From: Siphonodentalium dalli
Taxonomy: Eukaryota > Mollusca > Scaphopoda > Gadilida > Siphonodentaliidae
NCBI GenBank assembly: GCA_032622095.1
Contig: CP136063.1
Span: 121,540,723 to 121,604,722 of the forward strand
Length of the DNA: 64,000 nt
Direction of reading: 5' to 3'
Under the pieces are notes generated by a model. It was not told where the DNA came from, made no database searches, and was given only the letters and a program-made list of their open reading frames with translations. Both the position numbers and the translations under genes were made by a program. Shown here piece after piece: positions 47,325 through 59,964 of this stretch (the first letter of the stretch is position 1; each line of letters starts with the position of its first letter).

Positions 47325-50300
47325 ACTATATCACATGAAACCCCTATTATATCCTTTAAAAAGCACTATATCACATGAAACCCCTATTATATCCTTTAAA
47401 AAGCACTATATCACATGAAACCCCTATTATATCCTTTAAAAAGCACTATATCACATGAAACCCCTATTATATCCTTTAAAAGGCACTATATCACATGAAA
47501 CCCCTATTATATCCTTTAAAAAGCACTATATCACATGAAACCCCTATTATATCCTTTAAAAAGCACTATATCACATGAAACCCCTATTATATCCTTTAAA
47601 AAGCACTATATCACATTAAACCCCTATTATATCCTTTAAAAAGCACTATATCACATGAAACCCCTATTATATCCTTTAAAAAGCACTATATCACATGAAA
47701 CCCCTATTATATCATTTAAAAAGCACTATATCACATGAAACCCCTATTATATCCTTTAAAAAGCATTATATCACATGAAACCCCTATTATATCATTTAAA
47801 AAGCACTATATCACATGAAACCCCTATTATATCCTTTAAAAAGCACTATATCACATGAAACCCCTATTATATCCTTTAAAAAGCACTATATCACATGAAA
47901 CCCCTATTATATCATTTAAAAAGCACTATATCACATGAAACCCCTATTATATCCTTTAAAAAGCTCTATATCACATGAAACCCCTATTATATCCTTTAAA
48001 AAGCATTATATCACATGAAACCCCTATTATATCATTTAAAAAGCACTATATCACATGAAACCCCTATTATATCCTTTAAAAAGCTCTATATCACATGAAA
48101 CCCCTATTATATCCTTTAAAAAGCATTATATCACATGAAACCCCTATTATATCATTTAAAAAGCACTATATCACATGAAACCCCTATTATATCCTTTAAA
48201 AAGCTCTATATCACATGAAACCCCTATTATATCATTTAAAAAGCACTATATCACATGAAACCCCTATTATATCATTTAAAAAGCACTATATCACATGAAA
48301 CCCCTATTATATCCTTTAAAAAGCACTATATCACATGAAACCCCTATTATATCCTTTAAAAAGCACTATATCACATGAAACCCCTATTATATCCTTTAAA
48401 AAGCACTATATCACATGAAACCCCTATTATATCCTTTAAAAAGCATTATATCACATTAAACCCCTATTATATCCTTTAAAAAGCTCTATATCACATGAAA
48501 CCCCTATTATATCATTTAAAAAGCACTATATCACATGAAACCCCTATTATATCATTTAAAAAGCACTATATCACATGAAACCCCTATTATATCCTTTAAA
48601 AAGCACTATATCACATTATTAACCCCTATTATATCCTTTAAAAAGCACTATATCACATGAAACCCCTATTATATCATTTAAAAAGCACTATATCACATGA
48701 AACCCCTATTATATCATTTAAAAAGCACTATATCACATGAAACCCCTATTATATCATTTAAAAAGCACTATATCACATGAAACCCCTATTATATCATTTA
48801 AAAAGCACTATATCACATGAAACCCCTATTATATCATTTAAAAAGCACTATATCACATGAAACCCCTATTATATCATTTAAAAAGCACTATATCACATGA
48901 AACCCCTATTATATCATTTAAAAAGCACTATATCTCATGAAACCCCTATTATATCATTTAAAAAGCACTACATCACATGAAACCCCTATTATATCATTTA
49001 AAAAGCATTATGTCACATGAAACCCCTATTATATCATTTAAAAAGCACTATATCACATGAAACCCCTATTATATCATTTAAAAAGCACTGTCACATGAAA
49101 CCCCTATTATATCATTTAAAAAGCACTATATCACATGAAACCCCTATTATATCATTTAAAAAGCACTATATCACATGAAACCCCTATTATATCATTTAAA
49201 AAGCACTATATCACATGAAACCCCTATTATATCATTTAAAAAGCACTATATCACATGAAACCCCTATTATATCATTTAAAAAGCACTATATCACATGAAA
49301 CCCCTATTATATCATTTAAAAAGCACTATATCTCATGAAACCCCTATTATATCATTTAAAAAGCACTACATCACATGAAACCCCTATTATATCATTTAAA
49401 AAGCATTATGTCACATGAAACCCCTATTATATCATTTAAAAAGCACTATATCACATGAAACCCCTATTATATCATTTAAAAAGCACTGTCACATGAAACC
49501 CCTATTATATCATTTAAAAAGCACTATATCACATGAAACCCCTATTATATCATTTAAAAAGCACTATATCACATGAAACCCCTATTGTATCATTTAAAAA
49601 GCACTATATCACATGAAACCCCTATTATATCATTTAAAAAGCACTATATCACATGAAACCCCTATTATATCATTTAAAAAGCACTATATCACATGAAACC
49701 CCTATTATATCATTTAAAAAGCACTGTCACATGAAACCCCTATTATATCATTTAAAAAGCACTATATCACATGAAACCCCTATTATATCATTTAAAAAGC
49801 ACTATATCACATGAAACCCCTATTATATCATTTAAAAAGCACTATATCACATGAAACCCCTATTATATCATTTAAAAAGCACTATATCACATGAAACCCC
49901 TATTATATCATTTAAAAAGCACTATATCTCATGAAACCCCTATTATATCATTTAAAAAGCACTACATCACATGAAACCCCTATTATATCATTTAAAAAGC
50001 ATTATGTCACATGAAACCCCTATTATATCATTTAAAAAGCACTATATCACATGAAACCCCTATTATATCATTTAAAAAGCACTGTCACATGAAACCCCTA
50101 TTATATCATTTATAAAGCACTATATCACATGAAACCCCTATTATATCATTTAAAAAGCACTATATCACATGAAACCCCTATTATATCATTTAAAAAGCAC
50201 TATATCACATGAAACCCCTATTATATCATTTAAAAAGCACTATATCTCATGAAACCCCTATTATATCATTTAAAAAGCACTATATCACATGAAACCCCTA

Positions 50301-53198
50301 TTATATCATTTAAAAAGCACTATATCACATGAAACCCCTATTATATCATTTAAAAAGCACTATATCACATGAAACCCCTATTATATCATTTAAAAAGCAC
50401 TATATCACATGAAACCCCTATTATATCATTTAAAAAGCACTATATCTCATGAAACCCCTATTATATCATTTAAAAAGCACTATATCACATGAAACCCCTA
50501 TTATATCATTTAAAAAGCACTATATCACATGAAACCCCTATTATATCATTTAAAAAGCACTATATCACATGAAACCCCTATTATATCATTTAAAAAGCAC
50601 TATATCTCATGAAACCCCTATTATATCATTTAAAAAGCACTACATCACATGAAACCCCTATTATATCATTTAAAAAGCATTATGTCACATGAAACCCCTA
50701 TTATATCATTTAAAAAGCACTATATCACATGAAACCCCTATTATATCATTTAAAAAGCACTATATCACATGAAACCCCTATTATATCATTTAAAAAGCAC
50801 TATATCACATGAAACCCCTATTATATCATTTAAAAAGCATTATGTCACATGAAACCCCTATTATATCATTTAAAAAGCACTATATCACATGAAACCCCTA
50901 TTGTATCATTTAAAAAGCACTATATCACATGAAACCCCTATTATATCATTTAAAAAGCACTATATCACATGAAACCCCTATTATATCATTTAAAAAGCAC
51001 TATATCTCATGAAACCCCTATTATATCATTTAAAAAGCACTACATCACATGAAACCCCTATTATATCATTTAAAAAGCATTATGTCACATGAAACCCCTA
51101 TTATATCATTTAAAAAGCACTATATCACATGAAACCCCTATTATATCATTTAAAAAGCACTGTCACATGAAACCCCTATTATATCATTTAAAAAGCACTA
51201 TATCACATGAAACCCCTATTATATCATTTAAAAAGCACTATGTCACATGAAACCTCTATTATATCATTTAAAAAGCACTATATCACATGAAACCCCTATT
51301 ATATCATTTAAAAAGCACTCACATGAAACCCCTATTATATCATTTAAAAAGCACTATATCACATGAAACCCCTATTATATCATTTAAAAAGCACTGTCAC
51401 ATGAAACCCCTATTATATCATTTAAAAAGCACTATATCACATGAAACCCCTATTATATCATTTAAAAAGCACTATATCACATGAAACCCCTATTATATCA
51501 TTTAAAAAGCACTATATCACATGAAACCCCTATTATATCATTTAAAAAGCACTGTCACATGAAACCCCTATTATATCATTTAAAAAGCACTATATCACAT
51601 GAAACCCCTATTATATCATTTAAAAAGCACTCACATGAAACCCCTATTATATCATTTAAAAAGCACTATATCACATGAAACCCCTATTATATCATTTAAA
51701 AAGCACTGTCACATGAAACCCCTATTATATCATTTAAAAAGCACTATATCACATGAAACCCCTATTATATCATTTAAAAAGCACTATATCACATGAAACC
51801 CCTATTATATCATTTAAAAAGCACTATATCACATGAAACCCCTATTATATCATTTAAAAAGCACTGTCACATGAAACCCCTATTATATCATTTAAAAAGC
51901 ACTATATCACATGAAACCCCTATTATATCATTTAAAAAGCACTCACATGAAACCCCTATTATATCATTTAAAAAGCACTATATCACATGAAACCCCTATT
52001 ATATCATTTAAAAAGCACTGTCACATGAAACCCCTATTATATCATTTAAAAAGCACTATATCACATGAAACCCCTATTATATCATTTAAAAAGCACTATA
52101 TCACATGAAACCCCTATTATATCATTTAAAAAGCACTATATCACATGAAACCCCTATTATATCCTTTAAAAAGCACTATATCACATGAAACCCCTATTAT
52201 ATCATTTAAAAAGCACTATATCACATGAAACCCCTATTATATCCTTTAAAAGGCACTATATCACATGAAACCCCTATTATATCATTTAAAAAGCACTACA
52301 TCACATGAAACCCCTATTATATCATTTAAAAAGCATTATGTCACATGAAACCCCTATTATATCATTTAAAAAGCACTATATCACATGAAACCCCTATTAT
52401 ATCATTTAAAAAGCACTGTCACATGAAACCCCTATTATATCATTTAAAAAGCACTATATCACATGAAACCCCTATTATATCATTTAAAAAGCACTATGTC
52501 ACATGAAACCTCTATTATATCATTTAAAAAGCACTATATCACATGAAACCCCTATTATATCATTTAAAAAGCACTGTCACATGAAACCCCTATTATATCA
52601 TTTAAAAAGCACTATATCACATGAAACCCCTATTATATCATTTAAAAAGCACTCACATGAAACCCCTATTATATCATTTAAAAAGCACTCACATGAAACC
52701 CCTATTATATCATTTAAAAAGCACTATATCACATGAAACCCCTATTATATCATTTAAAAAGCACTATATCACATGAAACCCCTATTATATCATTTAAAAA
52801 GCACTATATCACATGAAACCCCTATTATATCATTTAAAAAGCACTATATCACATGAAACCCCTATTATATCCTTTAAAAAGCACTATATCACATGAAACC
52901 CCTATTATATCATTTAAAAAGCACTATATCACATGAAACCCCTATTATATCCTTTAAAAGGCACTATATCACATGAAACCCCTATTATATCATTTAAAAA
53001 GCACTATATCACATGAAACCCCTATTATATCATTTAAAAAGCACTATATCACATGAAACCCCTATTATATCATTTATAAAGCACTATATCACATGAAACC
53101 CCTATTATATCATTTAAAAAGCACTATATCACATGAAACCCCTATTTCCTTTAAAAAGCACTATATCACATGAAATTCCTATTATATCCTTTAAAAAG
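47325..53198. repeat. 40-bp satellite array, ~147 units
   Basis: Monomer 40 bp, core CACATGAAACCCCTATTATA followed by TC(C/A)TTTAAAAAG. Edge units carry TCCTTT and interior units TCATTT. Deletion variants are 36 bp (CACTGTCACATG) and 34 bp (CACTCACATG). Higher-order repeats: a 312-bp period is visible at 51287, 51599 and 51911, and a block with TATCTCATG, TACATCAC and TTATGTCAC recurs several times between 48930 and 51170. Short open frames here are repeat artefacts. Confidence 0.97.
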
Positions 53199-53602
53199 TC
53201 ATTACATATTTCCTTTTATCACATGGTGTATATTATGTCTCTAGTGACGAATAAGCACGTGCTTCCCTCCAATTTGGCAGCGCGCCAATAAAATTACTTT
53301 ACATTGATTAGGCGGATTAATACTATTTTGAAAAACCAGAAAATACAAAAATGATTGATTTGTTCATCAAAGTAAAATTCTTGTCCAACTTCGTTGCACT
53401 GTCGAGAATAGACACAAAAACAAAACACAAAAGAGGCAAATTGGGGAACTATATTTTTCGTTGCAATCCTGAGCATGCAATACTGTCATATATGGTTGTG
53501 AAGTGTCTCAGCAACAATGTAAATGTATGCATTTTAAAGGTTCTTTTAAGGATTTTGTTTTGTTAAAAAGGCATAAAGCTCTAGTTTTTTTCATGTGATA
53601 TA

Positions 53603-53761
53603 CAAGATCTTCAACTCATTTATAATATGTTGGGATATTAGATTTTATGAAACTCGTTTGATAAATTTGATTCACAACTTGTCTATGACTCATTGTGAAA
53701 CAAATTTATCAAACTTGTTTCATAAAATCTTATATCCCAACATATTGAGTTGGAGATCTTG
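53603..53761. repeat. Foldback element, ~70-bp arms
   Basis: CAAGATCTTCAACTC, TATGTTGGGATATTAGATTT and GTTTGATAAATTTG in the left arm are inverted in the right arm, with a loop of about 20 bp and a few mismatches. Confidence 0.85.
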
Positions 53762-55216
53762 AGTTTCTTTTGTGTTGACTTTCACTTTTTTCTTGCATTT
53801 TCATTTGTTTATTTTCTCGAGAGGTGGGATCCTGGATGCTGATAAATGTTCATTGAACTTTAATGTTCTTCACACTTCCCTATTAAATAAATGTGTTGGG
53901 ATAAGTGACTTTAAATTTCGAAACTTTTGGATGGTTCCTGAACTTTTAAAGTACAAGAAACCATACATGCATGAAGAGCATCATTAATTGAGCTGTTTTC
54001 ATATAGCCACTTTTGCATTCTCAATATAGTATTTAAAACTCTAAACAACAGGTTTGTACCTCCGCTATTTTGACAGTAAATGTGCTATGTTTCAATGTTT
54101 TGGCATCGAAAAGTAAAATCAATGATAGTTGGTATAGGCTTTGATGTTTTTTCCCTGGGGCTTCCTATTTATCTGCTGTCATCCTGCGGGACCACTTATA
54201 TTCCGACATTGCATTTAAGCACTAATATGTCCTCATGGTTGCACTGTATGATGGGATTGGTTTTACCTAATGACAATATTGGAACAAAATTGATGCTAGT
54301 GTAAATTCCAGTGGCAGTGCCATTTTATTATCGATAGTTTCTAAATTAAAAATCAATGTTGCTTATTGTTCATGGCTTTTGTTCGTCAACATGAGCCTAT
54401 TTGTTACTCTGAGTATTACCGTGTGTTCATGATCTGAAATTGTTGACCATAGCTCTCAGAGTAAAGTAGCTTTCTATGTAATATGCTGCGAGTATATTTG
54501 TCCAGAAGTCCATTAGACTTCTCATGATTAGCTGGGAATGGTTAGGCTTTTGAACAGTCTGCAGAAGTTGGATAATGGACGTTTGAGTTCAAAATCATGA
54601 GAAACATGGGTAATGAATTTGAGATTGTGTAATGACGCGTTCACATGAAGCTACAAGAAAATATCATTTACAAATGAAACCTGACATTTGATTGCTGCAA
54701 AGATTATAACAGTTCACATAGTTTTCACTAGGCAAACAATCTAAAGTCTGTATTATAAACTGAACACATGGACCAATAAAAAGAACTCATGTTTGGTTCA
54801 TTACATAATTTAATGAGCAACATATTACCTACCCATGAACTTTGGCAAGATGTCATCCCCCCCCCCCCCCACAGTAGTCTAAAACCTTGTAAAAGTTTAA
54901 AGCTTCCTGGAGGTGTATTAAAAGAAATATAAACACTCATTATTTTAATTCATCTGGAATAGACTACCACTTTATAGGTAACGACCTTTATTGTGTCATA
55001 CTGAAGACAATTATGGACCCGAGATTTATAAATTCTCTTACTCGAATAAGCTCTTCTGTAACATTAAAAAAATTATATAAAAGTATTTAAAGCAAAACTT
55101 ATATTTCAAAGCTGATTATCATCGCATTTTGAAGTGGCAAGCAAAGGAAGTCGCATTATCTGTTTCCCCAATACTGCATACAGTCGAATTAGTGACTTGC
55201 GTCATAGTAATCTGAC
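53762..55216. other. No recognisable feature
   Basis: AT-rich with a 14-C run at 54857-54870. Two frames (53772-53987 and 54080-54304) are open but unassigned. Confidence 0.45.
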
Positions 55217-55221
55217 ATTAC

Positions 55222-55255
55222 CACCCTGGTCATCCTATAAATTCCGCAACGGGCA
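55222..55255 (+). repeat. Left terminal inverted repeat of the 55.2-kb element
   Basis: This is a 34-bp arm beginning CACCCTGGTCATCC and ending CGCAACGGGCA. It pairs with 57865-57898, with mismatches at positions 4 and 20 only. The TSD ATTAC lies immediately outside, at 55217-55221. Confidence 0.9.
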
Positions 55256-55641
55256 AAAGTTGGGTAATACGCCGCTACGGGCAAGGAGACAACCGAGAGG
55301 TGAGTTTAAATTGCGGGAAATATTGAATGAAATTGTTGTTTCTTTGATAAATGTCCGATGTAACAATGTCAATGGTAAACCAATGATATAGGAGACACCT
55401 AAATTTGAAACTAGAATGGCATTTATTTTAATATAAAGGACCGAGAGATGATGAGAATATGCTTTTATTTTTTTAAAGTGTCGTGTTTTCGAGTCAATAC
55501 ATGACAAACGTGTATGAGTGTCGCTAACACCTTGTTGATATATATTCATATGTATTTCATTGTCAATTATTGCCACTATTTATGTCATAATATTGTATAA
55601 TACATAAGTATATCGAGGCAGCTTGGGTGACACCGCACAAT

Positions 55642-55740
55642 CTTCAAGTAATTCCGCAACGGGCACTACACGTTATTGTTTAACGTCCGTTGCGGGCAAA
55701 ACGTAATACACCCATCGGGCACGAGTAATATCCGCATTGG
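55642..55740 (+). repeat. Internal repeat block with CCGCAACGGGCA motifs
   Basis: The terminal motif ATTCCGCAACGGGCA recurs here, followed by an inverted TGCGGGCA and two further GGGCA...GTAATA copies within 100 bp. It sits 400 bp inside the left end. The mirror-image counterpart lies at 57375-57440, where TGCCCG and GTATTACT motifs alternate. I read these as candidate transposase-binding arrays. Confidence 0.6.
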
Positions 55741-56003
55741 CCGATCGACATTAGACGATCTGTGCATGACGTCAATATCAGCGACCAACTTTAGCAGGAA
55801 GTCGAGAAAGTAAACAATCACGACGATTGAAACACATACAACATCTACAGCCGTCTGGTTCTATATTAATGCTTTCAAATTGCGATTTTAAATATTACAA
55901 ATTGGTTACAGTACTAGTACTGACGGTGGCTACAGGTTGGCCTATATTTAAAGGCTAGACCCCGTGGTATAGACCTAATAGGCTAAGCCTAGGCCTATAT
56001 ATA

Positions 56004-57083
56004 CTAGTAGCTTGAATATATATATTCATCATTACATACTTTTCGTATATCGCCGAGTAAGGAGGGTATGTTGGAAATAGATTGTGCTGTATCCAAATGC
56101 GCCGCCAGAGCTTCCAGTAAAATCACATCGTGATTCAGTATTAACTTTCTTTCGTTTAATGTAGGTTTTTCTTCAAACCCCCAACAATCGATGTCACCCA
56201 TAGTTTCACCCTTCCCTCGACAGATCATTTTACCATCAACTGCAAGTTTTACAGTACGATTATGCATGAGTTCCGACAATTCTTTTACTCGTTCTTCCAG
56301 AACACATGGGTAAATGTTTGTTGGTGTTTGATCGTGTGTCCTGTATAGATTTTGCCTACTCGGAACCGCGAAATTAATCCTCGAGTCCACCGGTTTAGTT
56401 CGTCCTCTAAGTTCTGGATCAGAGAGGACAGCGCCAAAGTTCCTTAATCCGCCCATGAATCTAAGAAATTTCCCGTGGAAGAGTCGATTTCCTACTTTCC
56501 AGAATTTCATCGCTTCATCTGAGTATACCGCATGCTTGCTGAATTCGTGCATGAATACCACTTAACAACATCATTGAACAATAAATACGAGATGTTGTTG
56601 AATGGAAATGTCCCACTAGCAATTGTCGATAAATACTGTAGAAATACATCCGTTTGTTCCTCGTTCGCCAGATTTGAAAACACTTCTGGCAGCAAGTTTA
56701 CAACGGATGCGTGAAACTCAATGGATTGTTCATCGGTTGTTGTCCCATCATGACGATGGAAAAGCTCAGGTAGATCATTGTAAGTTCCAGGATGAGCATC
56801 AGAGCGTCGAGGAGATAACTGTTCGACGTTTTTCTCAATGAGAAGTTTGTCAGTGTGAAATTCGAACATTCTTCCCAATCAGTCGTTCGCCAAGCATTCC
56901 GTGACATTTTGTCTTGTACTTGTAACATCCTGTTACGTCATCGAGGATCAACAGTCTGTATTTTATTTCCTCCTTTTGGTGTATTTCGATCAAATGAGTG
57001 ATAATCGTTTGCAGCTCGCGTGAGGATAACTTGCAGTAGTAGCATCGGTACTCATCAGTTCGGTACTCATCAGTCGGGGCCAT
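56004..57083 (-). pseudogene. Broken C2H2-zinc-finger protein gene of the 55.2-kb element
   Basis: This minus-strand gene lies in three overlapping frames: 57083 to about 56860, 56878-56507, and about 56541-56004. The likely start is the ATG at 57083-57081, just inside a TTTCCAG acceptor-like site, so a 5' non-coding exon is possible. Residues 13-36 or so form a textbook C2H2 finger, RCYYCKLSSRELQ then H-x4-H (C-x2-C-x12-H-x4-H). The middle segment is rich in charged residues and ends DVVKWYSCTNSASMRYT. The last segment contains FWKVGNRLFHGKFLRFMGG, then KLAVDGKMICRGKGE and GDIDCWGFEEKPT. These blocks resemble a multi-copy family of uncharacterised invertebrate proteins I have a vague memory of, but I cannot name a function. 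The last segment runs into a good donor (AAA|GTATGT, exon end 56040), so a further exon is expected. Two frameshifts (near 56870 and 56535) make this copy non-functional unless they are assembly errors. Confidence 0.65.
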
Positions 57084-57374
57084 GTACCTGGAAACAATTG
57101 TAACATTAATGTTATTCATGCGTAACAATAGCAACTGTTTCATGTGTCTACTTTCTATAGCGCAAGGATAAATAGAGAACATCTACTTTCACTATAATAC
57201 ATGTATTATAATAAAGAACTGTATTATACGTGTTCATAATGTCTAACGAAGTTACATGTATACGCCTGTTGAAGATAAATATGGTATAAACACCAATAAG
57301 CAATGGAATTTGTGTATTTGTGACGATCTCTGTGCTAAAATTACAGATTTTGTACTCAAAGAGCTCAGTTCAAA

Positions 57375-57440
57375 CACTATTGTGCCCGAAGTATGTATTA
57401 CTCCTGCCCGAAACGGATAATTACTGTGCCCGCACATGTA
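57375..57440 (-). repeat. Right subterminal TGCCCG/GTATTAC motif array
   Basis: Three TGCCCG motifs alternate with GTATTACT-like motifs within about 65 bp. A second cluster, at 57820-57870, runs into the right TIR. Orientation is opposite to the copies near the left end. Confidence 0.6.
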
Positions 57441-57864
57441 TTACTTACACAAATATACGCCATGCTTGCAAATGTGCACTTATTCGAACGAAAGTGGTGC
57501 AATTCGAGGTGCTTACTTTCAGAACACGTCAGTTAATGGTTATGCTATATAAATAATTGCATATTTGCCACTAAGGCTCCTACTAGTAATATATGTGATA
57601 CGGTAAAGTCGTGTTTGTGTCGAAACCAGAGATGTAACCGGCAAATATTGACTTTTTCGCAACAATGGTTGCTTATTTTATATCAAAACTTCTACCAACC
57701 GATAAATAAACATTGACCTACACCATACGCAATGCATCGCTGTTTAGAAGCAAGAAATTTGCCTTATATGAGACATAATACTAACCTTGTTTTGAGAATT
57801 TTCCCACCATCAGCCCGAATTGTGTATTACTATATGCCCACAGAGGCGTATTACTGAAATTTAC

Positions 57865-57898
57865 TGCCCGTTGCGGAAGTTATAGGATGACCAGCGTG
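57865..57898 (-). repeat. Right terminal inverted repeat of the 55.2-kb element
   Basis: This is the reverse complement of the left arm (32 of 34 bases). It begins TGCCCGTTGCGG and ends GACCAGCGTG, followed by the TSD ATTAC at 57899-57903. Confidence 0.9.
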
Positions 57899-57903
57899 AT
57901 TAC

Positions 57904-58453
57904 GCTAGCGTAATTATTAACGAACCACAGCTAACATACGCATATAAAGGTATATAAGTGGCCTTTTTAAAATCTTATAAAAAATAAGTTCACAGATTTG
58001 TATTGCTATCAAATAAGATTCACTTAGGCCTTATTTTGTGGGGTGATCATGATTATTTACACTCCGGACACAAGGATTGATCGAAAGAGTGGGCCCAAGC
58101 TAACAATTCCGTGTATAAATTTAATAGGTGAATCATACATCCGGGCATGTGAGAAATCAGATTTACAATGCAAAGAGACTATGGGCTCACCACCTCACAT
58201 ACTTAAAACCAAAAAAGAAATTTAAAAGCCATTCATTTGGTACCAATTATTATAGAATATAAACTCCCAACATCAAACTAAAAGTCAAGCGGGTAGTATT
58301 TTACTGAAATTAATCATTATATTCTTGATGGTGTGGGGGCAATCCGACTGAGATACTACACGGAGAAGCTTGTGGATTTCATCATGTTAATTTTATGGAT
58401 AAAATGACATCATGTTGATTTCAACAAAACTCGAGAGCTTTCCGATGAATGGC
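57904..58453. other. No recognisable feature
   Basis: Sequence outside the right TSD of the 55.2-kb element; a short frame at 58043-58225 is unassigned. Confidence 0.45.
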
Positions 58454-58538
58454 AACAAGCCATATTTCCGACTAAATCCTGAAAAATTACCCATAATTCT
58501 GCTGTGGTTAAGGAGTCGATTATTTAGGGCATTACTGA
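58454..58538 (+). repeat. Dispersed 85-bp repeat, copy 2
   Basis: Matches 18123-18207 from AACAAGCCATATTTCC to AGGGCATTACTG. The flanks differ, so the boundaries are sharp. Confidence 0.85.
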
Positions 58539-59641
58539 ATGCTGGTTTATAAATACAATTACATTCATAAATGTTATTCTAGGTAACATGTAGCATAACT
58601 TCATCAGTTCATTTCACAATGGTACGTGGAATAAACGAGATATACCAACATTAGTGGAACTATTTCTCATAACAAATTACAGCCACAATGGAAGCTTGAA
58701 AATCCTGTTACTATATTTAGGACCCCATATTGGGGTGGGGGTTTAATAGAGAGTAGGCCTCATGAGAAGCTGTTTCTAATTACTCTTGTCAGTTTTCTGT
58801 TTCTGTTGTGTATACTTGTGTCAGAGGGTTACTATGGGTCCATTCTATATAAATGTCCTCGAGCCTTTTGACATTAAATTTATATAGTTATAGCTTTGGC
58901 AGTATGGGCTCTGTCAATGAATTCTCAATCTTGGTGGGCAGGGTCAATGGAAAGTTCATATTACCTGTATAAGTCTTCAATAGCATTTATTTATCTTTCA
59001 CAAGAATAACACATCTCGATTATCATCATCACCATCAGCACATACAATCACTTCAAACAACATCTACAGACTGGCATAGTCTGCACACATAACACAGAGA
59101 GTGTTATCATACACCAGTATAGGCATAGAATAGGCCCTGCAACCAAATGCAAATATATTACCATTTGCATACATGATAAGCACGCATATGTGCATACACA
59201 AATATATGTTAAAGGAACTTGAGGAGTTCCTGAAAATACAAGAGATGCCAGATATCCAATCTATCTAATTGAGATATCTACAAACTGGCATCTCAGGTTA
59301 TCGGGAGATAACCTCACAAAAGTAATAACATTAAAATATAAATAAAATAGGAAATATACTCCTAACTATTGGGCTGTATATACTTTATGTCAAAATGGAC
59401 AAACTCTATGCTGAACTACTTGAAGATAAAAGTAATAATAAAAACATGATTATAACGATAAAATATAGAAACTGTGAATATACCAGTTCAATGGGACATA
59501 GGCCACTATGTCAGCATAATCTGTATTCAACCATAATCTAGACTTGACGACATATCGACGACAAAATAACCTTACGCTTTTCCGAAGACAACTTTCTGAT
59601 AGACAGGTAAAACAATCGAAACCCCGCGAAACTGTTTAACC
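58539..59641. other. Unassigned, with a hairpin cluster
   Basis: No gene. Three adjacent hairpins occur at 59213-59314: AGGAAC/GTTCCT, then GAGATGCCAG/CTGGCATCTC (59242-59294), then AGGTTATC-GGGA-GATAACCT (59295-59314). There is also an imperfect CATCATCACCATCA stretch near 59026. Confidence 0.45.
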
Positions 59642-59649
59642 TTTGACAA

Positions 59650-59830
59650 CTTTATGCGCGGTTGTGTCTCATCCAATCAGCATTGAGCTTACCTGTGGTA
59701 TTTAAAATAGCGATACTAGAGCGGTGAGCATTGGGCTAAAGTTACAGAGTAATAGTTACAGGGACGGATCGAAACAACGAAGTAGAGAGGGTAAACGGGA
59801 TGTTGTAAATACCGGTGATATGGATGAATA
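59650..59830 (+). promoter_or_regulatory. Possible promoter (CCAAT and TATA-like boxes)
   Basis: CCAAT at 59673-59677 and TATTTAAAA at 59699-59707 have plausible spacing, in a locally GC-richer stretch. No open frame of note follows (the ATG at 59800 stops after two codons), so any transcript would have a non-coding first exon. Speculative. Confidence 0.2.
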
Positions 59831-59964
59831 TGTTAGCTGCTAGTTGTCAGTATTAACTTGTATTAGTTCTATATATAAACTAGGGCTAAATTACACCGTC
59901 ACACTTGGAATGGAGTTTGGGGAAAATAATTGGAAACGCCAGACGATACAAATTTAGAGAATGT

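Larger units (their letters stand above)
55222..57898. mobile_element. Unclassified TIR DNA element, 2,677 bp, 5-bp TSD
   Basis: The left end, 55222-55255 (starting CACCCTGGTCATCC), and the right end, 57865-57898 (ending GGATGACCAGCGTG), form 34-bp inverted repeats with two mismatches. They are flanked by a perfect direct duplication ATTAC at 55217-55221 and 57899-57903. Inside each end are copies of a motif CGGGCA...GTAATAC, forward at the left and reverse-complemented at the right, as expected of transposase-binding subterminal repeats. The interior carries a broken minus-strand gene (56004-57083). Termini beginning CAC with a 5-bp TSD are known for Transib/RAG-type elements, but the encoded protein shows nothing I recognise as a RAG1/Transib core, so no superfamily is assigned. 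The region 55260-55990 has no convincing reading frame, so this copy may be internally deleted. Confidence 0.85.

Noticed and set aside
51287-52736. 65-77-codon frames of MKPLLYHLKST type
   Set aside because: Artefacts of the 40-bp satellite.
47325-53198. CRISPR-like regular spacing
   Set aside because: There are no unique spacers: the whole 40-bp unit repeats head to tail, and the genome is eukaryotic.
55134-55576. Frames on both strands across the left end of the 55.2-kb element
   Set aside because: They cross the TIR boundary and show no family resemblance; the + frame starts outside the element.
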